From assembly GCF_900078705.1 (NCBI RefSeq), contig NZ_FKIF01000001.1, positions 248,001-312,000 of the forward strand: 64,000 bases of DNA. Direction: 5' to 3'. This document shows, piece by piece, positions 53,708-62,940 of the stretch; the first letter of the stretch is position 1; each line of letters starts with the position of its first letter. The notes beneath the pieces were generated by a model. The model was not told the DNA's origin, made no database searches, and was given only the letters and a program-made list of their open reading frames with translations. The stretch comes from Bordetella ansorpii (GTDB lineage Bacteria > Pseudomonadota > Gammaproteobacteria > Burkholderiales > Burkholderiaceae_B). Both the position numbers and the translations under genes were made by a program.

Positions 53708-55012
53708 ATGCAAGCTTCGGCCCCTTCCGCTTTCCCCTCCCGCCACGCCTGGCGCACCATTTTCGCAGCCGCCGCATTGGCCGCCGCGTGCACGCCCGCC
53801 CTGGCCGGCGTCACCTACAAACTGGACCGCCCCGCGGCCTCGCCCGGCGACACGGTGCGGCTGGAGGCGGTGTATTTCAACGACGGCGGCACCAGCGTGC
53901 GCTGGAATGCCCCCCGCCAACTCGTGCTGCAATGGCGCAGCGCCGCCGGCGTCATGCGCACCGTGGCCACCCTGCCCGGCGAGCCGGCCATCCTGACCAT
54001 CCCCGTCAACAACTTCGCGCGCGTGGCCTGGGACGTGGTCGTCCCGACGCAGGCGCGCGGCGTGCAGGCCGTGTCCATCGAAGGCGAACCCGCGCTGCTG
54101 GCGCTGGAAGCCACGGGCCGCGACGACGGCCGCAGCATCACCGCCGCGCCGGCCAACGTACCCGTGGTGGATGCGCGTACCGGCCAACCGCTGTCCGATG
54201 CGCAGGTCACGCAAGCCGGCGCCTCGCCGACCTCCGGCCCCGCCCCCGAGGCCGCCGTGGCCGGACGCGCCCCCGTCGACCACAACTCGGGCTTCGACAC
54301 CTTCCGCAGCGCGCTGTCGGCCTATCAACCCTCGTATTTCGTAGTGGGCACGCGCGAGCGCACCAGCGCGCGCTTCCAGCTCAGCGCCAAGTACCGGCTG
54401 TTCACGCCGCCCAGCGACCGGCCGGCCACCTTCGCCGAGAACCTTTACCTGGGCTATACGCAGACGTCGCTGTGGGACTTGGAAGGCGATTCCAAGCCCT
54501 TCGTCGACACCACGTTCAATCCCAGCTTCTTCTGGTTGAAGGATGACGTGTGGCAGTCCGCCAACCAGAACTGGCGCCTCGGCATGAACGTGGGCGTGGA
54601 ACATATGTCCAATGGCAAGGACGGCGCGGATTCGCGTTCGATCAACGACGGCTACATTCAACCCTCGCTGCACTACCGCTTCGACAGCGGCAGCACGCTG
54701 AGCTTCGGCCCCAAGATCAAGGGCTATTTCGGCAAGGCGTCCGAGAACAAGGACTACAGCGACTATGCCGGCCATGTCGACTGGAACGTGCGCTGGGCGC
54801 TGGACAACGGCCCCGTGCTGTCGGCCATGTACCGCCAGGGCGACCAGCGCCGCCGCACCACGCAGGTGGACTTCGCCTGGCCGCTGCGCTCGTGGTTCGA
54901 CATGAACGGCTACGTGCACCTGCAGTACTTCAACGGCTACGGCGAAACGCTGCTGGGCTACAACCAGCGCAACGAGTCGCAGTTCCGGATCGGCGTGTCG
55001 ATCGTGCCGTAA
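53708..55012 (+). CDS. pldA: Outer-membrane phospholipase A1
   Basis: Outer-membrane beta-barrel lipase (OMPLA) of 434 residues. A signal peptide (FAAAALAAACTPALA) precedes a long N-terminal beta-domain of about 170 residues that E. coli OMPLA lacks, then the barrel. The catalytic segment reads VEHMSNGKDG with SRSIN downstream, matching His142, Ser144 and Asn156 of OMPLA. It acts as a calcium-dependent dimer when the outer membrane is disturbed. It lies outside the island, after tRNA-Arg. Confidence 0.9.
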   Translation: MQASAPSAFPSRHAWRTIFAAAALAAACTPALAGVTYKLDRPAASPGDTVRLEAVYFNDGGTSVRWNAPRQLVLQWRSAAGVMRTVATLPGEPAILTIPVNNFARVAWDVVVPTQARGVQAVSIEGEPALLALEATGRDDGRSITAAPANVPVVDARTGQPLSDAQVTQAGASPTSGPAPEAAVAGRAPVDHNSGFDTFRSALSAYQPSYFVVGTRERTSARFQLSAKYRLFTPPSDRPATFAENLYLGYTQTSLWDLEGDSKPFVDTTFNPSFFWLKDDVWQSANQNWRLGMNVGVEHMSNGKDGADSRSINDGYIQPSLHYRFDSGSTLSFGPKIKGYFGKASENKDYSDYAGHVDWNVRWALDNGPVLSAMYRQGDQRRRTTQVDFAWPLRSWFDMNGYVHLQYFNGYGETLLGYNQRNESQFRIGVSIVP

Positions 55013-55058
55013 AGGTTCGCGGACGCCCTGGCTGCCTGGCCGCCGAGGCGTCCGGACA

Positions 55059-55793
55059 TCAGGACAAGCCGCGCTGCTTGGCGATCTGTATGCGTTGCAA
55101 CGCGTCCACATACGACTGCACCCGCCACGACGCCATGCGGCCCAGCTCATCGAAGATGCAGCCGATGCGGCGAATGCGTCCGCCCATGGCCAGCCACTCT
55201 TCCTGGTGATGCACCACTTTCAGGTGGAACTCGAAGGCATCGACGTCGGGCAGCTTCAGGCGCGCGCGGTATTCGGTGCCCGGTGTCACGGGCAGCGACC
55301 GCGAGCTGTCGACCAGGGCGATGCCCGTGCCGCTGATATCGCGCACCTTCAGCCGGAACGGCGTCTTGCGGGTGCTGCTGATGGGCCAGAGCTCACAGAC
55401 CAGGCCGTGGCTGGTCGGGATGTCGACGCGGAAGGTATCGCGGCGTTGCGCATACGAGGCGCGCTCGGGTAGATGGCTATGCAGCGCCGGGTGGCCCGAA
55501 TAGTCGATCAACGACAGGCCAGGCGTTTCGAACATCAGGCCAAGCTGGTCCGCCGGCGTCTCGAAGACGACGCGGCCGCCGCGCACCAGCATCCGGTTCA
55601 CCGCGTCTTCGCGGACCGGTTTCATCAGCAGGGTATTCGAGGCGACATCCGCGTGCAGGACCGCGGTCACGCCGGCAACGCTGTCGCTGGACAACGAGAC
55701 CGTCAGCGGAACGCGTTGGGACTGGGCCAGCTCCAGCAATCGGACGATTTCGAGAGGCGAGTTCGCCACGCGAGATGGAAACGTCGAATCCAT
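55059..55793 (-). CDS. YcgR-like flagellar brake protein with PilZ domain, copy 1
   Basis: Protein of 244 residues: an N-terminal YcgR domain (to about 115) and a C-terminal PilZ domain with the c-di-GMP motifs RRDTFRVD (RxxxR) and DISGTGIAL (D/NxSxxG). It should bind c-di-GMP and slow flagellar motors. It is followed by a paralogue on the same strand at 55998-56732, with which it shares the tail QRGLS. The pair probably arose by tandem duplication. Confidence 0.87.
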   Translation of the reverse strand: MDSTFPSRVANSPLEIVRLLELAQSQRVPLTVSLSSDSVAGVTAVLHADVASNTLLMKPVREDAVNRMLVRGGRVVFETPADQLGLMFETPGLSLIDYSGHPALHSHLPERASYAQRRDTFRVDIPTSHGLVCELWPISSTRKTPFRLKVRDISGTGIALVDSSRSLPVTPGTEYRARLKLPDVDAFEFHLKVVHHQEEWLAMGGRIRRIGCIFDELGRMASWRVQSYVDALQRIQIAKQRGLS

Positions 55794-55952
55794 CGACAGG
55801 ACATCCTTGAGACAGGTCGGACGCGCTACGCGTGCGACCGGGGCGCCAAGGCAGTCCCGATCGAGGCCGGTTCAGTGAGATATCTCCGGCAACGTAGCAA
55901 ACAGCGTCAAAAGTCTCCAAATCCTATCAAAGTGTTCCGTCAGTTTTTTGAC

Positions 55953-55977
55953 AAACGCGGTGTGGCACACCGCGTTT
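55953..55977. terminator. Perfect hairpin between the ycgR-like genes
   Basis: An 11-bp stem (AAACGCGGTGT with its complement, loop GGC) follows the stop of the upstream ycgR-like gene. T-tracts are weak, so it may be a terminator or an mRNA-stabilising hairpin. Confidence 0.5.
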
Positions 55978-55997
55978 CTCGATGAGGGTGAGCGAGA

Positions 55998-56732
55998 TCA
56001 GGACAAGCCGCGCTGGCGCGAGATAAGTTCGCGTTGCAGCAGGTTGACGTAAGCCTGAATGCGGATGCCGGTGGAGCCGTCCAGGCCATCGAACTGGCAG
56101 CCGACCCGGCGGGCCAGGCCGCCCTTGGCCAGTTCGTCGTCATGGTGATGCACCACGCGCAACGACAGCTCGAACGAGCCCACGCCGGGCAGTTCGAGGT
56201 TGCAACGGTACTTCGACCCCGGCGCCACGTTGATGGCCATGGCGGTGTCGGCCAGGGCCAGGCCCGTGGAGCTGATGTCGCGCACGACCAGACGGATCGG
56301 CGCGGAATCGTAATCGTGTTCGGCCCACAGTTCGCAGATGGCGGGTTGCTGCATCGGCACGTCCATGCGGAAGTTGTCGCGGCGCTGGGCGTACGAGGCG
56401 GCTTCGGGCAGTTGCGAGTGCAGCGCCGGATGGCCTTCGTACTGCACCATCTTCACGCCCGAGGTTTCGAACGCCAGCGTGATGCTGTCGATGGTGGTCT
56501 CGAACAGCACGCGGCCGCCGCTGATCATGCGGTGGTTCAGTTCGACATCTTGCGCGGCATCGAGGTACAGCGAATCGGCGTGGCCGTCGGCGTGCAGCAC
56601 CGTGGTCAGGCTGGTGACCGGACGGCCAGGAATGCGCATCAACACCAGCGCGTTGCGGGTTTGGGCGAGGTGCAACAGCCGGGCGATCTCGAGCTTCGAA
56701 GTCACCGAATAAAACTGATTGGAGTCGTTCAT
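55998..56732 (-). CDS. YcgR-like flagellar brake protein with PilZ domain, copy 2
   Basis: Protein of 244 residues from ATG 56732 (MNDSNQFYSV), the same length and layout as its downstream paralogue. PilZ motifs are RRDNFRMD and DISSTGLAL, both with the c-di-GMP residues. Two intact copies suggest distinct roles or expression rather than decay. Confidence 0.87.
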   Translation of the reverse strand: MNDSNQFYSVTSKLEIARLLHLAQTRNALVLMRIPGRPVTSLTTVLHADGHADSLYLDAAQDVELNHRMISGGRVLFETTIDSITLAFETSGVKMVQYEGHPALHSQLPEAASYAQRRDNFRMDVPMQQPAICELWAEHDYDSAPIRLVVRDISSTGLALADTAMAINVAPGSKYRCNLELPGVGSFELSLRVVHHHDDELAKGGLARRVGCQFDGLDGSTGIRIQAYVNLLQRELISRQRGLS

Positions 56733-56975
56733 GGCATTGTCTGCGGGGCGACGAAACACGCGTGGATGACAGCCTGCCCCTGAGCGGTCGGCAGGCGCCT
56801 ACTGACGGCAGATACGCGCTCGCCGCCGTATAAAAAAGTAACAACTGTCGGGAAATCTTACCAGAGAGATTTCACCGGCTCTGCGACATTCACGTTTCTT
56901 TTCTGTAACTGTGGAGATGTTCCCACGGTGCGCCGCTCCCGCGGCCATGCGCCGCGGGACGGCAGGGATGGAGGC

Positions 56976-57581
56976 TTACTGCGGCGGCAGCGTTTGCTGC
57001 ATCGACGAACGGGCGTTGAACGAGGCGAACCACTTCGCCGCGCTCGGGTACTGGCCACGCCAGTCCAGGCCGGCGAAGCGGAAATCCAGGTAGCCCAGCG
57101 CGCAACCCAGGGTGATGGTGCCGATGTCGAGCTTGTCGCCGAAGCCGCCAGCCAGTTGTTCCAGGCGCTCGAGGCAACTGGTGATCTTTTCGTTCTGGCC
57201 GCGCTTCCAGTCTTCCCAGCGCAGCGCCTCGGGACGCGGACCGACTTCATAGCGCACCAGCAGCGCCGCATCCAGCAGGCCGTCGCCCAACGCCTGGTTG
57301 GCCAGCGCCACCCAGCGGTCCTGGCCCGCCGGGAACATCTTGCCGCCGCCCAGGGCATCCAGGTACTCGCAGATCACCCGGCTGTCGAACAGCGCCAGGC
57401 CGTCGTCGGTCACCAGCGTGGGCACCTTGCCCAGCGGGTTCACCGGCACGATGCTCTGGTCGCGGTTGATCGGGTTGGCGGCGGCGGGCAGCCGTTCGAT
57501 GCGGCCGTCCAGTCCCAGTTCGAGTGCCAGGACCACGCACTTGCGCACGTACGGGGAGGTGGGCGAGTAGAAGAGCTTCAT
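56976..57581 (-). CDS. Glutathione S-transferase family protein
   Basis: Soluble protein of 201 residues, start ATG 57581 (MKLFYSPTSPYVRK). The N-terminal thioredoxin fold has the catalytic-region SPTSPYVRK and cis-Pro motif GKVPTLV with FDSRVICEYLD, the glutathione-binding SNAIL-type segment; a helical domain follows. Closest in style to bacterial GSTs of the YibF type. Substrate unknown. It lies just upstream of rlmI on the minus strand. Confidence 0.87.
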   Translation of the reverse strand: MKLFYSPTSPYVRKCVVLALELGLDGRIERLPAAANPINRDQSIVPVNPLGKVPTLVTDDGLALFDSRVICEYLDALGGGKMFPAGQDRWVALANQALGDGLLDAALLVRYEVGPRPEALRWEDWKRGQNEKITSCLERLEQLAGGFGDKLDIGTITLGCALGYLDFRFAGLDWRGQYPSAAKWFASFNARSSMQQTLPPQ

Positions 57582-57613
57582 GTCGGTTTGTCTCCGGGGG
57601 GTTGAATCGTCGT

Positions 57614-58813
57614 TCAGATGCGTTGCAGCCAAAGCCCTTTCAGGTACTCGCCTTCGGGGAAGCTGGCCAGCATGGGATGGTCAGCGCCCGCGCCCAGCCG
57701 GTCCAGGATGCGCAAATCCACGCCCGCGTCGGCCGCGGCGTCGGCCACGATCTTCTGGAACAGCGGCGCGCCGATGGCGCCCGAGCACGAGAACGTGGCC
57801 AGCAACCCGCCGGGCCGCAGCAGCTTCAGGCCCGTCAGGTTGATGTCCTTGTAGGCGCGCGCCGCGCGGTCGACGTGCTGCTGCGACGGCGCCAGCTTGG
57901 GCGGGTCGAGCACGATCAGGTCGAACTGCCGGCCGTCCTGGTGCAGCGAACGCAAGGTGCGGAACGCGTCGGCATCCAGCCATTGGGCGCGCCCGGCGTC
58001 GAAGCCATTGGCCAGCACGTTGGCCCGCGCATGCGCCAGGGCCTCGCCCGAAGAGTCGACGGACAGCACGCTGGCCGCCCCGCCCTTGAGCGCCGCCAGC
58101 GAGAAACCGCCGGTGTAGCAGAAGCAGTTCAGCACATCCCGGCCGGCGGCATGGCGGGCGATCAAGGCGCGGCTGTCGCGCTGGTCGATGTAGAAGCCCG
58201 TCTTGTGGCCGTTGCGCACGTCGATCTGATAGCGCACCCCGCCCTCTTCCACCAGCAGCAGTTCGGGCGGTTCATCGCCCGCCAGCACGCCGGTGGTCTG
58301 CTGCAGGCCTTCCTTCTCGCGGACGGACGCATCGGAGCGTTCGTAGACGTGCTCGCAGCCGGTCTCGCGCGTCAGGGCGTCGACGATGGCTTTCTTCCAG
58401 ACGTCGACCCCCACGGCCATGAACTGGCAGACCAGTTGCTGGCGCTGGCCGTCCAGCGAACGATAGTGGTCGACCACCAGGCCGGGCATGCCGTCGGCCT
58501 CGCCGAACACCAGGCGCACCGCGCCGGTGCCGCGGACCTGTCCGGCTCGCAGGGCCAGGGCCCGCTGGATACGGCGCTTGATGAAGGCATGGTCGACGGG
58601 CTCGGCCTCGTCGAAGGTCCAGACGCGCGCCCGGATGGCGGATTCCGGACTGTAGGCCGCCCGCGCCAGGAAACGGCCGTCGCTGGCGTGCAAAGCGACC
58701 GTGGCGCCGGGCGATACCCGGCCCTCGACACGATCGACCGCGCCCGCGAACAACCAGGGGTGCCGGTGCAACAACGAGCGTTCCTTGCCCGGCTTGAGAA
58801 TCAATCTGCCCAT
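57614..58813 (-). CDS. rlmI: 23S rRNA (cytosine-5-)-methyltransferase RlmI-like
   Basis: SAM-dependent methyltransferase of 399 residues. An N-terminal PUA domain (GRLILKPGKERSLLHRHPWLF) is followed by a middle EEHxxx domain and a Rossmann core with LNCFCYTGGFSLAAL and LIVLDPPKLAP. The start at 58813 (MGRLILKPG) is chosen because the PUA domain begins there; the frame extends to 58918. RlmI methylates C1962 of 23S rRNA in E. coli. Confidence 0.9.
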   Translation of the reverse strand: MGRLILKPGKERSLLHRHPWLFAGAVDRVEGRVSPGATVALHASDGRFLARAAYSPESAIRARVWTFDEAEPVDHAFIKRRIQRALALRAGQVRGTGAVRLVFGEADGMPGLVVDHYRSLDGQRQQLVCQFMAVGVDVWKKAIVDALTRETGCEHVYERSDASVREKEGLQQTTGVLAGDEPPELLLVEEGGVRYQIDVRNGHKTGFYIDQRDSRALIARHAAGRDVLNCFCYTGGFSLAALKGGAASVLSVDSSGEALAHARANVLANGFDAGRAQWLDADAFRTLRSLHQDGRQFDLIVLDPPKLAPSQQHVDRAARAYKDINLTGLKLLRPGGLLATFSCSGAIGAPLFQKIVADAAADAGVDLRILDRLGAGADHPMLASFPEGEYLKGLWLQRI

Positions 58814-58870
58814 GCGGCCTGCTATGTGCGGGGCCAGCCGGCGCCGGCCGGCCCGTGGAGAAAAGGAAAC

Positions 58871-58897
58871 GGGGCGCGGTCTTGCCAACCGCGCCCC
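58871..58897 (-). terminator. Stem-loop before rlmI
   Basis: A perfect 10-bp GC stem (GGGGCGCGGT with ACCGCGCCCC) followed by a T-rich run on the minus strand (GTTTCCTTTTC). It probably ends the transcript of the small membrane protein at 58920. Confidence 0.7.
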
Positions 58898-58919
58898 GCG
58901 AAGATCGTAGCACGCCACA

Positions 58920-59153
58920 CTAGTCCGTCAGCACGATGAACACCCCCACCAGCACCGCGAACAGCACGAGGATCGCCAGGGCGGAATAGGCGGGGGGGAT
59001 GGCGTCACGGTCGGGCTCGATGGCCTCGCCCTCGACGTGCCGCACCTCCCGAGGCGCCTTCTTCACCCAATGCCAATAGACCAGCCGGCCCACCATCAGG
59101 GCAATGAGCGCCAGCAATAGGCAGAACACCCCGATGGCGATCTGTTGGTGCAT
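58920..59153 (-). CDS. Small two-helix membrane protein
   Basis: Protein of 77 residues with helices at about 5-27 (IAIGVFCLLLALIALMVGRLV) and 55-75 and a charged loop between. No family is recognised. It is followed by a strong stem-loop. Confidence 0.6.
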   Translation of the reverse strand: MHQQIAIGVFCLLLALIALMVGRLVYWHWVKKAPREVRHVEGEAIEPDRDAIPPAYSALAILVLFAVLVGVFIVLTD

Positions 59154-59204
59154 GTCTCCGGCGCCCGTATTGATGTGGTTATCGCTATAGGCGGCAGGAT
59201 ACCG

Positions 59205-60140
59205 CTACGCGAGCATGATGTCGCGTACGTCGCGCAACGCCGCCGCAAAATCGACACCCGCGCCCGCCAGCACGTCGCGCCCCGCCAGGTCCGGGAAGCT
59301 CAGGCCCGCCAGTTCCTCGATGGCCGCCAGCGGACGCTGTTGATGCTCGATGTCGCCGAAGACGAAGGCGGGCCGCAGGTCCGAAATGGCCTTGGCCTGC
59401 GAGGCCAGGTAGCCGGACGCCGCCAGTTGGCCGGTCTCGTCGTGAACGAAGGCCACGACCTTCCAGAATCGCACGGGAATCCGCACGCCGTGCACCACCG
59501 GATCGTCCTGGGCGAAGACCGGGCCGGTGAACACGCTGACGCGCATGTTGTCGGTGTCGGCGTTCTCCAGGATGTAGTCCTCGATGCGCCCCCACAATCC
59601 ACCATTGAAGAACTGCACCTGCGGCGCGGCGTTGGTGGCGTGGAAGGTGTCGGCGTCGGCCAGGGTGGCCACTTTCTTGCTGCCCCAGTTCGGATCCTGG
59701 CGGCGGGTCATGTGGCCGCGGCTGAAATAGCCCTTCTGCTCGGCGCCGTAGGCCTCGCGCAGGATCTGGTATTTCTCGGGAATGCGCGGATCGTACTTCC
59801 ACACATTACTGCGCGGCACCGGACGCAGATTGGCGCCGTCGATGTTGCAGGCGCTGAAGATCGGCAGGCGGCGCGACTTGGAGACCGCCGTGGAGAAATG
59901 GGTGTAGGGCAGCAGGTGGGTCCTGGCGCCGCGCCAGGTATGGGTGACGGCGTCCCGCTGCAACGCCTTGCCCAGCACCGGCAGGCCGACGGGCCGGTCA
60001 GGATCGATGAACGCGGGGTCGTAGCCCTCGCGGTCGTCGTAGCTTTCCAGCGGCTCGGGAGCCGTCTTGACGCGTTCGATTTCGAATTGGGTTTCCGGGG
60101 CGAACCGGAACCGGGGAGCGGTCTTGCCTGACTTCGCCAT
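59205..60140 (-). CDS. DNA/RNA non-specific endonuclease (NucA/EndoG-like)
   Basis: Protein of 311 residues. The active-site motif RGHMTRRQDPNWG matches the DRGH motif of beta-beta-alpha-metal nucleases (here SRGHM), and the family Asn lies in AAPQVQFFNGGLW. No signal peptide is visible, so it acts in the cytoplasm or needs another route. It lies downstream of a subtilase gene and a small ORF, separated from them by a terminator-like hairpin. Confidence 0.85.
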   Translation of the reverse strand: MAKSGKTAPRFRFAPETQFEIERVKTAPEPLESYDDREGYDPAFIDPDRPVGLPVLGKALQRDAVTHTWRGARTHLLPYTHFSTAVSKSRRLPIFSACNIDGANLRPVPRSNVWKYDPRIPEKYQILREAYGAEQKGYFSRGHMTRRQDPNWGSKKVATLADADTFHATNAAPQVQFFNGGLWGRIEDYILENADTDNMRVSVFTGPVFAQDDPVVHGVRIPVRFWKVVAFVHDETGQLAASGYLASQAKAISDLRPAFVFGDIEHQQRPLAAIEELAGLSFPDLAGRDVLAGAGVDFAAALRDVRDIMLA

Positions 60141-60220
60141 TGCTGTGCTGCCTCAGGGTGGAAACGCAGGTTGAAGAAATCGGAGGTCTGCGCCGGACGC
60201 GGCTATCCGGCGGCAAAACA

Positions 60221-60242
60221 AAAGCCCGGGCGGCCGGGCTTT
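60221..60242 (-). terminator. Terminator between the small ORF and the nuclease gene
   Basis: A 9-bp stem (AAAGCCCGG/CCGGGCTTT) with a T-rich minus-strand tail (TTTTGTTTTG). It separates the protease/small-protein transcript from the nuclease gene. Confidence 0.75.
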
Positions 60243-60261
60243 GGATGTCGACACCTGCCGC

Positions 60262-60507
60262 TCAGGCAGGCTGCTTGATGTGCTTGCGCGGCGGCCGGAT
60301 GCGGACGCTGCGTTCGGGGGTGTATGTCCAGTGTTCGAGCCGGTCCAGGGCGGCGGCGATGTCGGCCTCGATGCCGTCCACCAACAGGGACCCTGGCATT
60401 TGCTCGATGACCGTGGCGGCATGCTTGTTCAGGGACGACATGACCTGGCGTTCCTCTTTGCGGGGAGGATCGCAATCGCCCTGATAGCAGATGACGTAGC
60501 GGCTCAT
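60262..60507 (-). CDS. Small protein downstream of the S8 protease
   Basis: Protein of 81 residues (MSRYVICYQGDCDPPRKEER) with a Cys pair at the N-terminus and no hydrophobic helix. It begins 12 nt after the protease stop, so it is co-transcribed. The family is unknown. It could be an inhibitor or adaptor of the protease; no motif shows it. Confidence 0.6.
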   Translation of the reverse strand: MSRYVICYQGDCDPPRKEERQVMSSLNKHAATVIEQMPGSLLVDGIEADIAAALDRLEHWTYTPERSVRIRPPRKHIKQPA

Positions 60508-60519
60508 GATGAATTCATC

Positions 60520-62019
60520 CTACACCAAAATTCCGGCCCCCTCAAAGCCCGCGCCCAGCCCCAGTGGCCGGGCCGCGTCGAGTGCCATTTTTACGACAGC
60601 GTCGGAACGGTTTTGGTTCCGATCCATCCCCAATATCCTGGGCGAACGCGCCAGCAGCCGGGCCGCCGCGCCGACGATGGCCGGGCATGCCATCGAGGTG
60701 CCGTCCATCACGGCGTAACCGCCTGGATAAGCGGAAACGATACCCACGCCAGGGCCGATCAGGCTGATCTCGCTGCCCACGTTGCTGAAGTCCGCCACGT
60801 AGTCTTTCGGATCGGTGCCGAAGGGCTTGGCGGCGCTGAGCACCTGGGCGGCGTGCGCGGGATAGACCCCCTTGCGGCCGCTGGCGCTGACGGCGAGCAC
60901 CTGGCTGTAGCGGCCCGGGTAATCCACCTCGGAACGGTAGTCGTTGCCGGCGGCGGCAATGCAGACCACGCCCATGGCGCGGGCGCGCTGGATCTCGCGC
61001 AGCACGTCGGGCACCTCGCTGTCGCCGCCCAGCGACAGGTTGACCAGGTCGCAGCCGTCGTCCACCGCCATGCGGATGGCCTTGGCGATGTGGAAGGAAG
61101 AGGCCGTTTCCTCTTCCTTGCCGAAGACCTTGTAGACGTGCAGGTCGGCGCCGGGCGCCACGCCGCGCACGCCCTGCCCCGGCCTGCCGCGTCCGGCGAT
61201 GATGCCCGCGACGTGCGTGCCGTGGCCGATGTGGTCGGTGACGTCGGCGGGCGGCTCGCCCTTGACCACGTTGCGGCCGCGCCGCACGTGCAGGTCGGCA
61301 TGCCGGGACGCGCCCGTGTCGATCACGCCCACCTTCACGCCGTGGCCGTCGGCATCCTCGCCGATCAGTTTGAAATGGCTGCGGATGTCCGGCGCGGCCA
61401 GGTCGATGGGCGGCGCCTGCAGGCGCGCGCGGCCATCGGCCAGGGAAACGCGCCGCACATAGGCCGGCCAGTAGCCGGATTCGGGAATGGCCTCGACCGA
61501 TTCCAGCGACGTCACGCTGGCCGGAAAGGCCAGGCGGGCGATGCCGCGGGCGTTGGTGCGGCCGGTGTTGCCGACGCGCTCGGCGCGATCGGTGAAGCCG
61601 ACCACGTCCACGCCGGCCAGCGGCTTGCCGGTGGCGGCATCCACCACCTCGACGTCCAGCGTCTGCTTGCGGCCGGACGACGCGCCCATCACGGGCGAGA
61701 CGTCGATACGGCGCAGCCACAACGGCGCGAGCCGCGTGACGGGCACGATGCGCAGGCCGGGATACTCGCGTTGCAGGGCCAGGCGCTGTGCCTGGTCCAG
61801 GGACAGCAGCACCGTGTCATTGGGCGCCACGCGGTCCAGCGCCGCGGCGGCATGGATCATCGCGGGCCGCGCCGGGGCCTTGGCCTCGGGACCGCGCACC
61901 GCCATGCGGCTGGCCGAACGCATGAAGGACTGGCTGCTGCCGGGATCGTCGGTGTTCCACACGTTGACGTTGGGAAGCACCACGAACAGCAGGGAACGCT
62001 TGGGATCGGCCTGGACCAC
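60520..62019 (-). CDS. S8 (subtilisin-like) serine protease with N-terminal extension
   Basis: Protease of about 499 residues. The catalytic triad is visible: KVGVIDTG (Asp234), GHGTHVAG (His266) and DGTSMACP (Ser442). About 225 residues precede the catalytic domain, including a carboxypeptidase-regulatory-like segment (LDVEVVDAATGKPLAGVDVV). No signal peptide is visible. The start is taken as GTG 62019, with AGGAG 10 nt upstream; the frame is open to a TTG at 62151 that overlaps the GntR gene. Confidence 0.85.
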   Translation of the reverse strand: MVQADPKRSLLFVVLPNVNVWNTDDPGSSQSFMRSASRMAVRGPEAKAPARPAMIHAAAALDRVAPNDTVLLSLDQAQRLALQREYPGLRIVPVTRLAPLWLRRIDVSPVMGASSGRKQTLDVEVVDAATGKPLAGVDVVGFTDRAERVGNTGRTNARGIARLAFPASVTSLESVEAIPESGYWPAYVRRVSLADGRARLQAPPIDLAAPDIRSHFKLIGEDADGHGVKVGVIDTGASRHADLHVRRGRNVVKGEPPADVTDHIGHGTHVAGIIAGRGRPGQGVRGVAPGADLHVYKVFGKEEETASSFHIAKAIRMAVDDGCDLVNLSLGGDSEVPDVLREIQRARAMGVVCIAAAGNDYRSEVDYPGRYSQVLAVSASGRKGVYPAHAAQVLSAAKPFGTDPKDYVADFSNVGSEISLIGPGVGIVSAYPGGYAVMDGTSMACPAIVGAAARLLARSPRILGMDRNQNRSDAVVKMALDAARPLGLGAGFEGAGILV

Positions 62020-62147
62020 TGGGTTGCTACTCCTGTTGGTGACGGGATCGCTGAAGGCGATGCCTCGTGGCAGCAGGCAATTATGCAAAGGACCGTGGGC
62101 GGCGTCCGTATCCGTCGGTAAGGATGACGGTCGTGTGACAGTACCGT

Positions 62148-62834
62148 TCAACCACGCAGGCGAGCGAGGTGTATCTCGTGCAGCGTGATCTTGCGCACCT
62201 CGGCCTGGCTGGCGGCGATGTGCTCGCCAAGCAGGCCGCAGGCCTCATCGGCCTGGCGTGCCAGGATGGCCCGCAGGATGGCGCCGTGCTCGTCGTAGGT
62301 CGCCGACACCCGTGACTGCTTGGTGAAATCCAGGCGACGGATGATCCGGATACGCTCCGTCAGCTCGCGGTGCACGCGCGCCATCTCGTCATTGCCGGCC
62401 GCCGCTACCAGGGTGCAATGAAAAGCCTCGTCCCACACGCTGACTTGCGCCATGTCCGCGCAGCGCTCGGCCACGCCGCACAGCCAGATCGCCTGCAATC
62501 CATCGAGCGCGGCAGGGTCGATGTCCGGGCCTGCCGAGCAAAGGCGGCGAACTGCTTCCGATTCCAGCACGCGACGCAGATCGTACATGGCATCGAACCG
62601 GGCAAAGTCGAACGGCAGCACCCGCCAGCCGCTGCGGAACATCACTTCGACAAACCCCTCCTGCTGCAGGCGGAACAAGGCCTGGCGCACGGGCGTTCGC
62701 GACACGCCGAGCCGCTGGGCCATATCGCCCTCCGTGAACCTGTCGCCAGGCAGCAAACGGAAATCCGCGATGGCGCGCTTGACCAGCGCGTACACGTCAT
62801 CGGCGCGCGTGCGATGCGTGGACGGCGACCGCAT
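62148..62834 (-). CDS. GntR-family regulator, FCD subfamily
   Basis: Regulator of about 228 residues. The winged helix (DVYALVKRAIADFRLLPGDRFTE, RLGVSRTPVRQALFRLQQEGFV) is followed by the all-helical FCD ligand domain with metal-type Asp/His residues. ATG at 62834 (MRSPSTHR) or 62897 are both possible. It is next to ABC importer genes of the sulphonate/nitrate/taurine type on the same strand and may control them. Confidence 0.85.
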   Translation of the reverse strand: MRSPSTHRTRADDVYALVKRAIADFRLLPGDRFTEGDMAQRLGVSRTPVRQALFRLQQEGFVEVMFRSGWRVLPFDFARFDAMYDLRRVLESEAVRRLCSAGPDIDPAALDGLQAIWLCGVAERCADMAQVSVWDEAFHCTLVAAAGNDEMARVHRELTERIRIIRRLDFTKQSRVSATYDEHGAILRAILARQADEACGLLGEHIAASQAEVRKITLHEIHLARLRG

Positions 62835-62940
62835 GACGCCGCCGGGCATCTGCCGAGTCCCGGTCGGCGGCCGTTCGGCAGCCCACCCCTGCGTCATGCC
62901 CGGTATCCCGGCGCAGGCATCCGGCCCGATGCGTCCTGGC

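Noticed and set aside
59205-62019. Protease, small protein and nuclease as one operon
   Set aside because: A strong stem-loop with T-rich tail at 60221-60242 separates the nuclease gene from the other two.
26180-62151. Long frames opposite real genes (such as 26000-27607 plus and 60241-62121 plus)
   Set aside because: They are antisense shadows of GC-rich genes, rich in His, Gln, Arg and Gly, with no domains.
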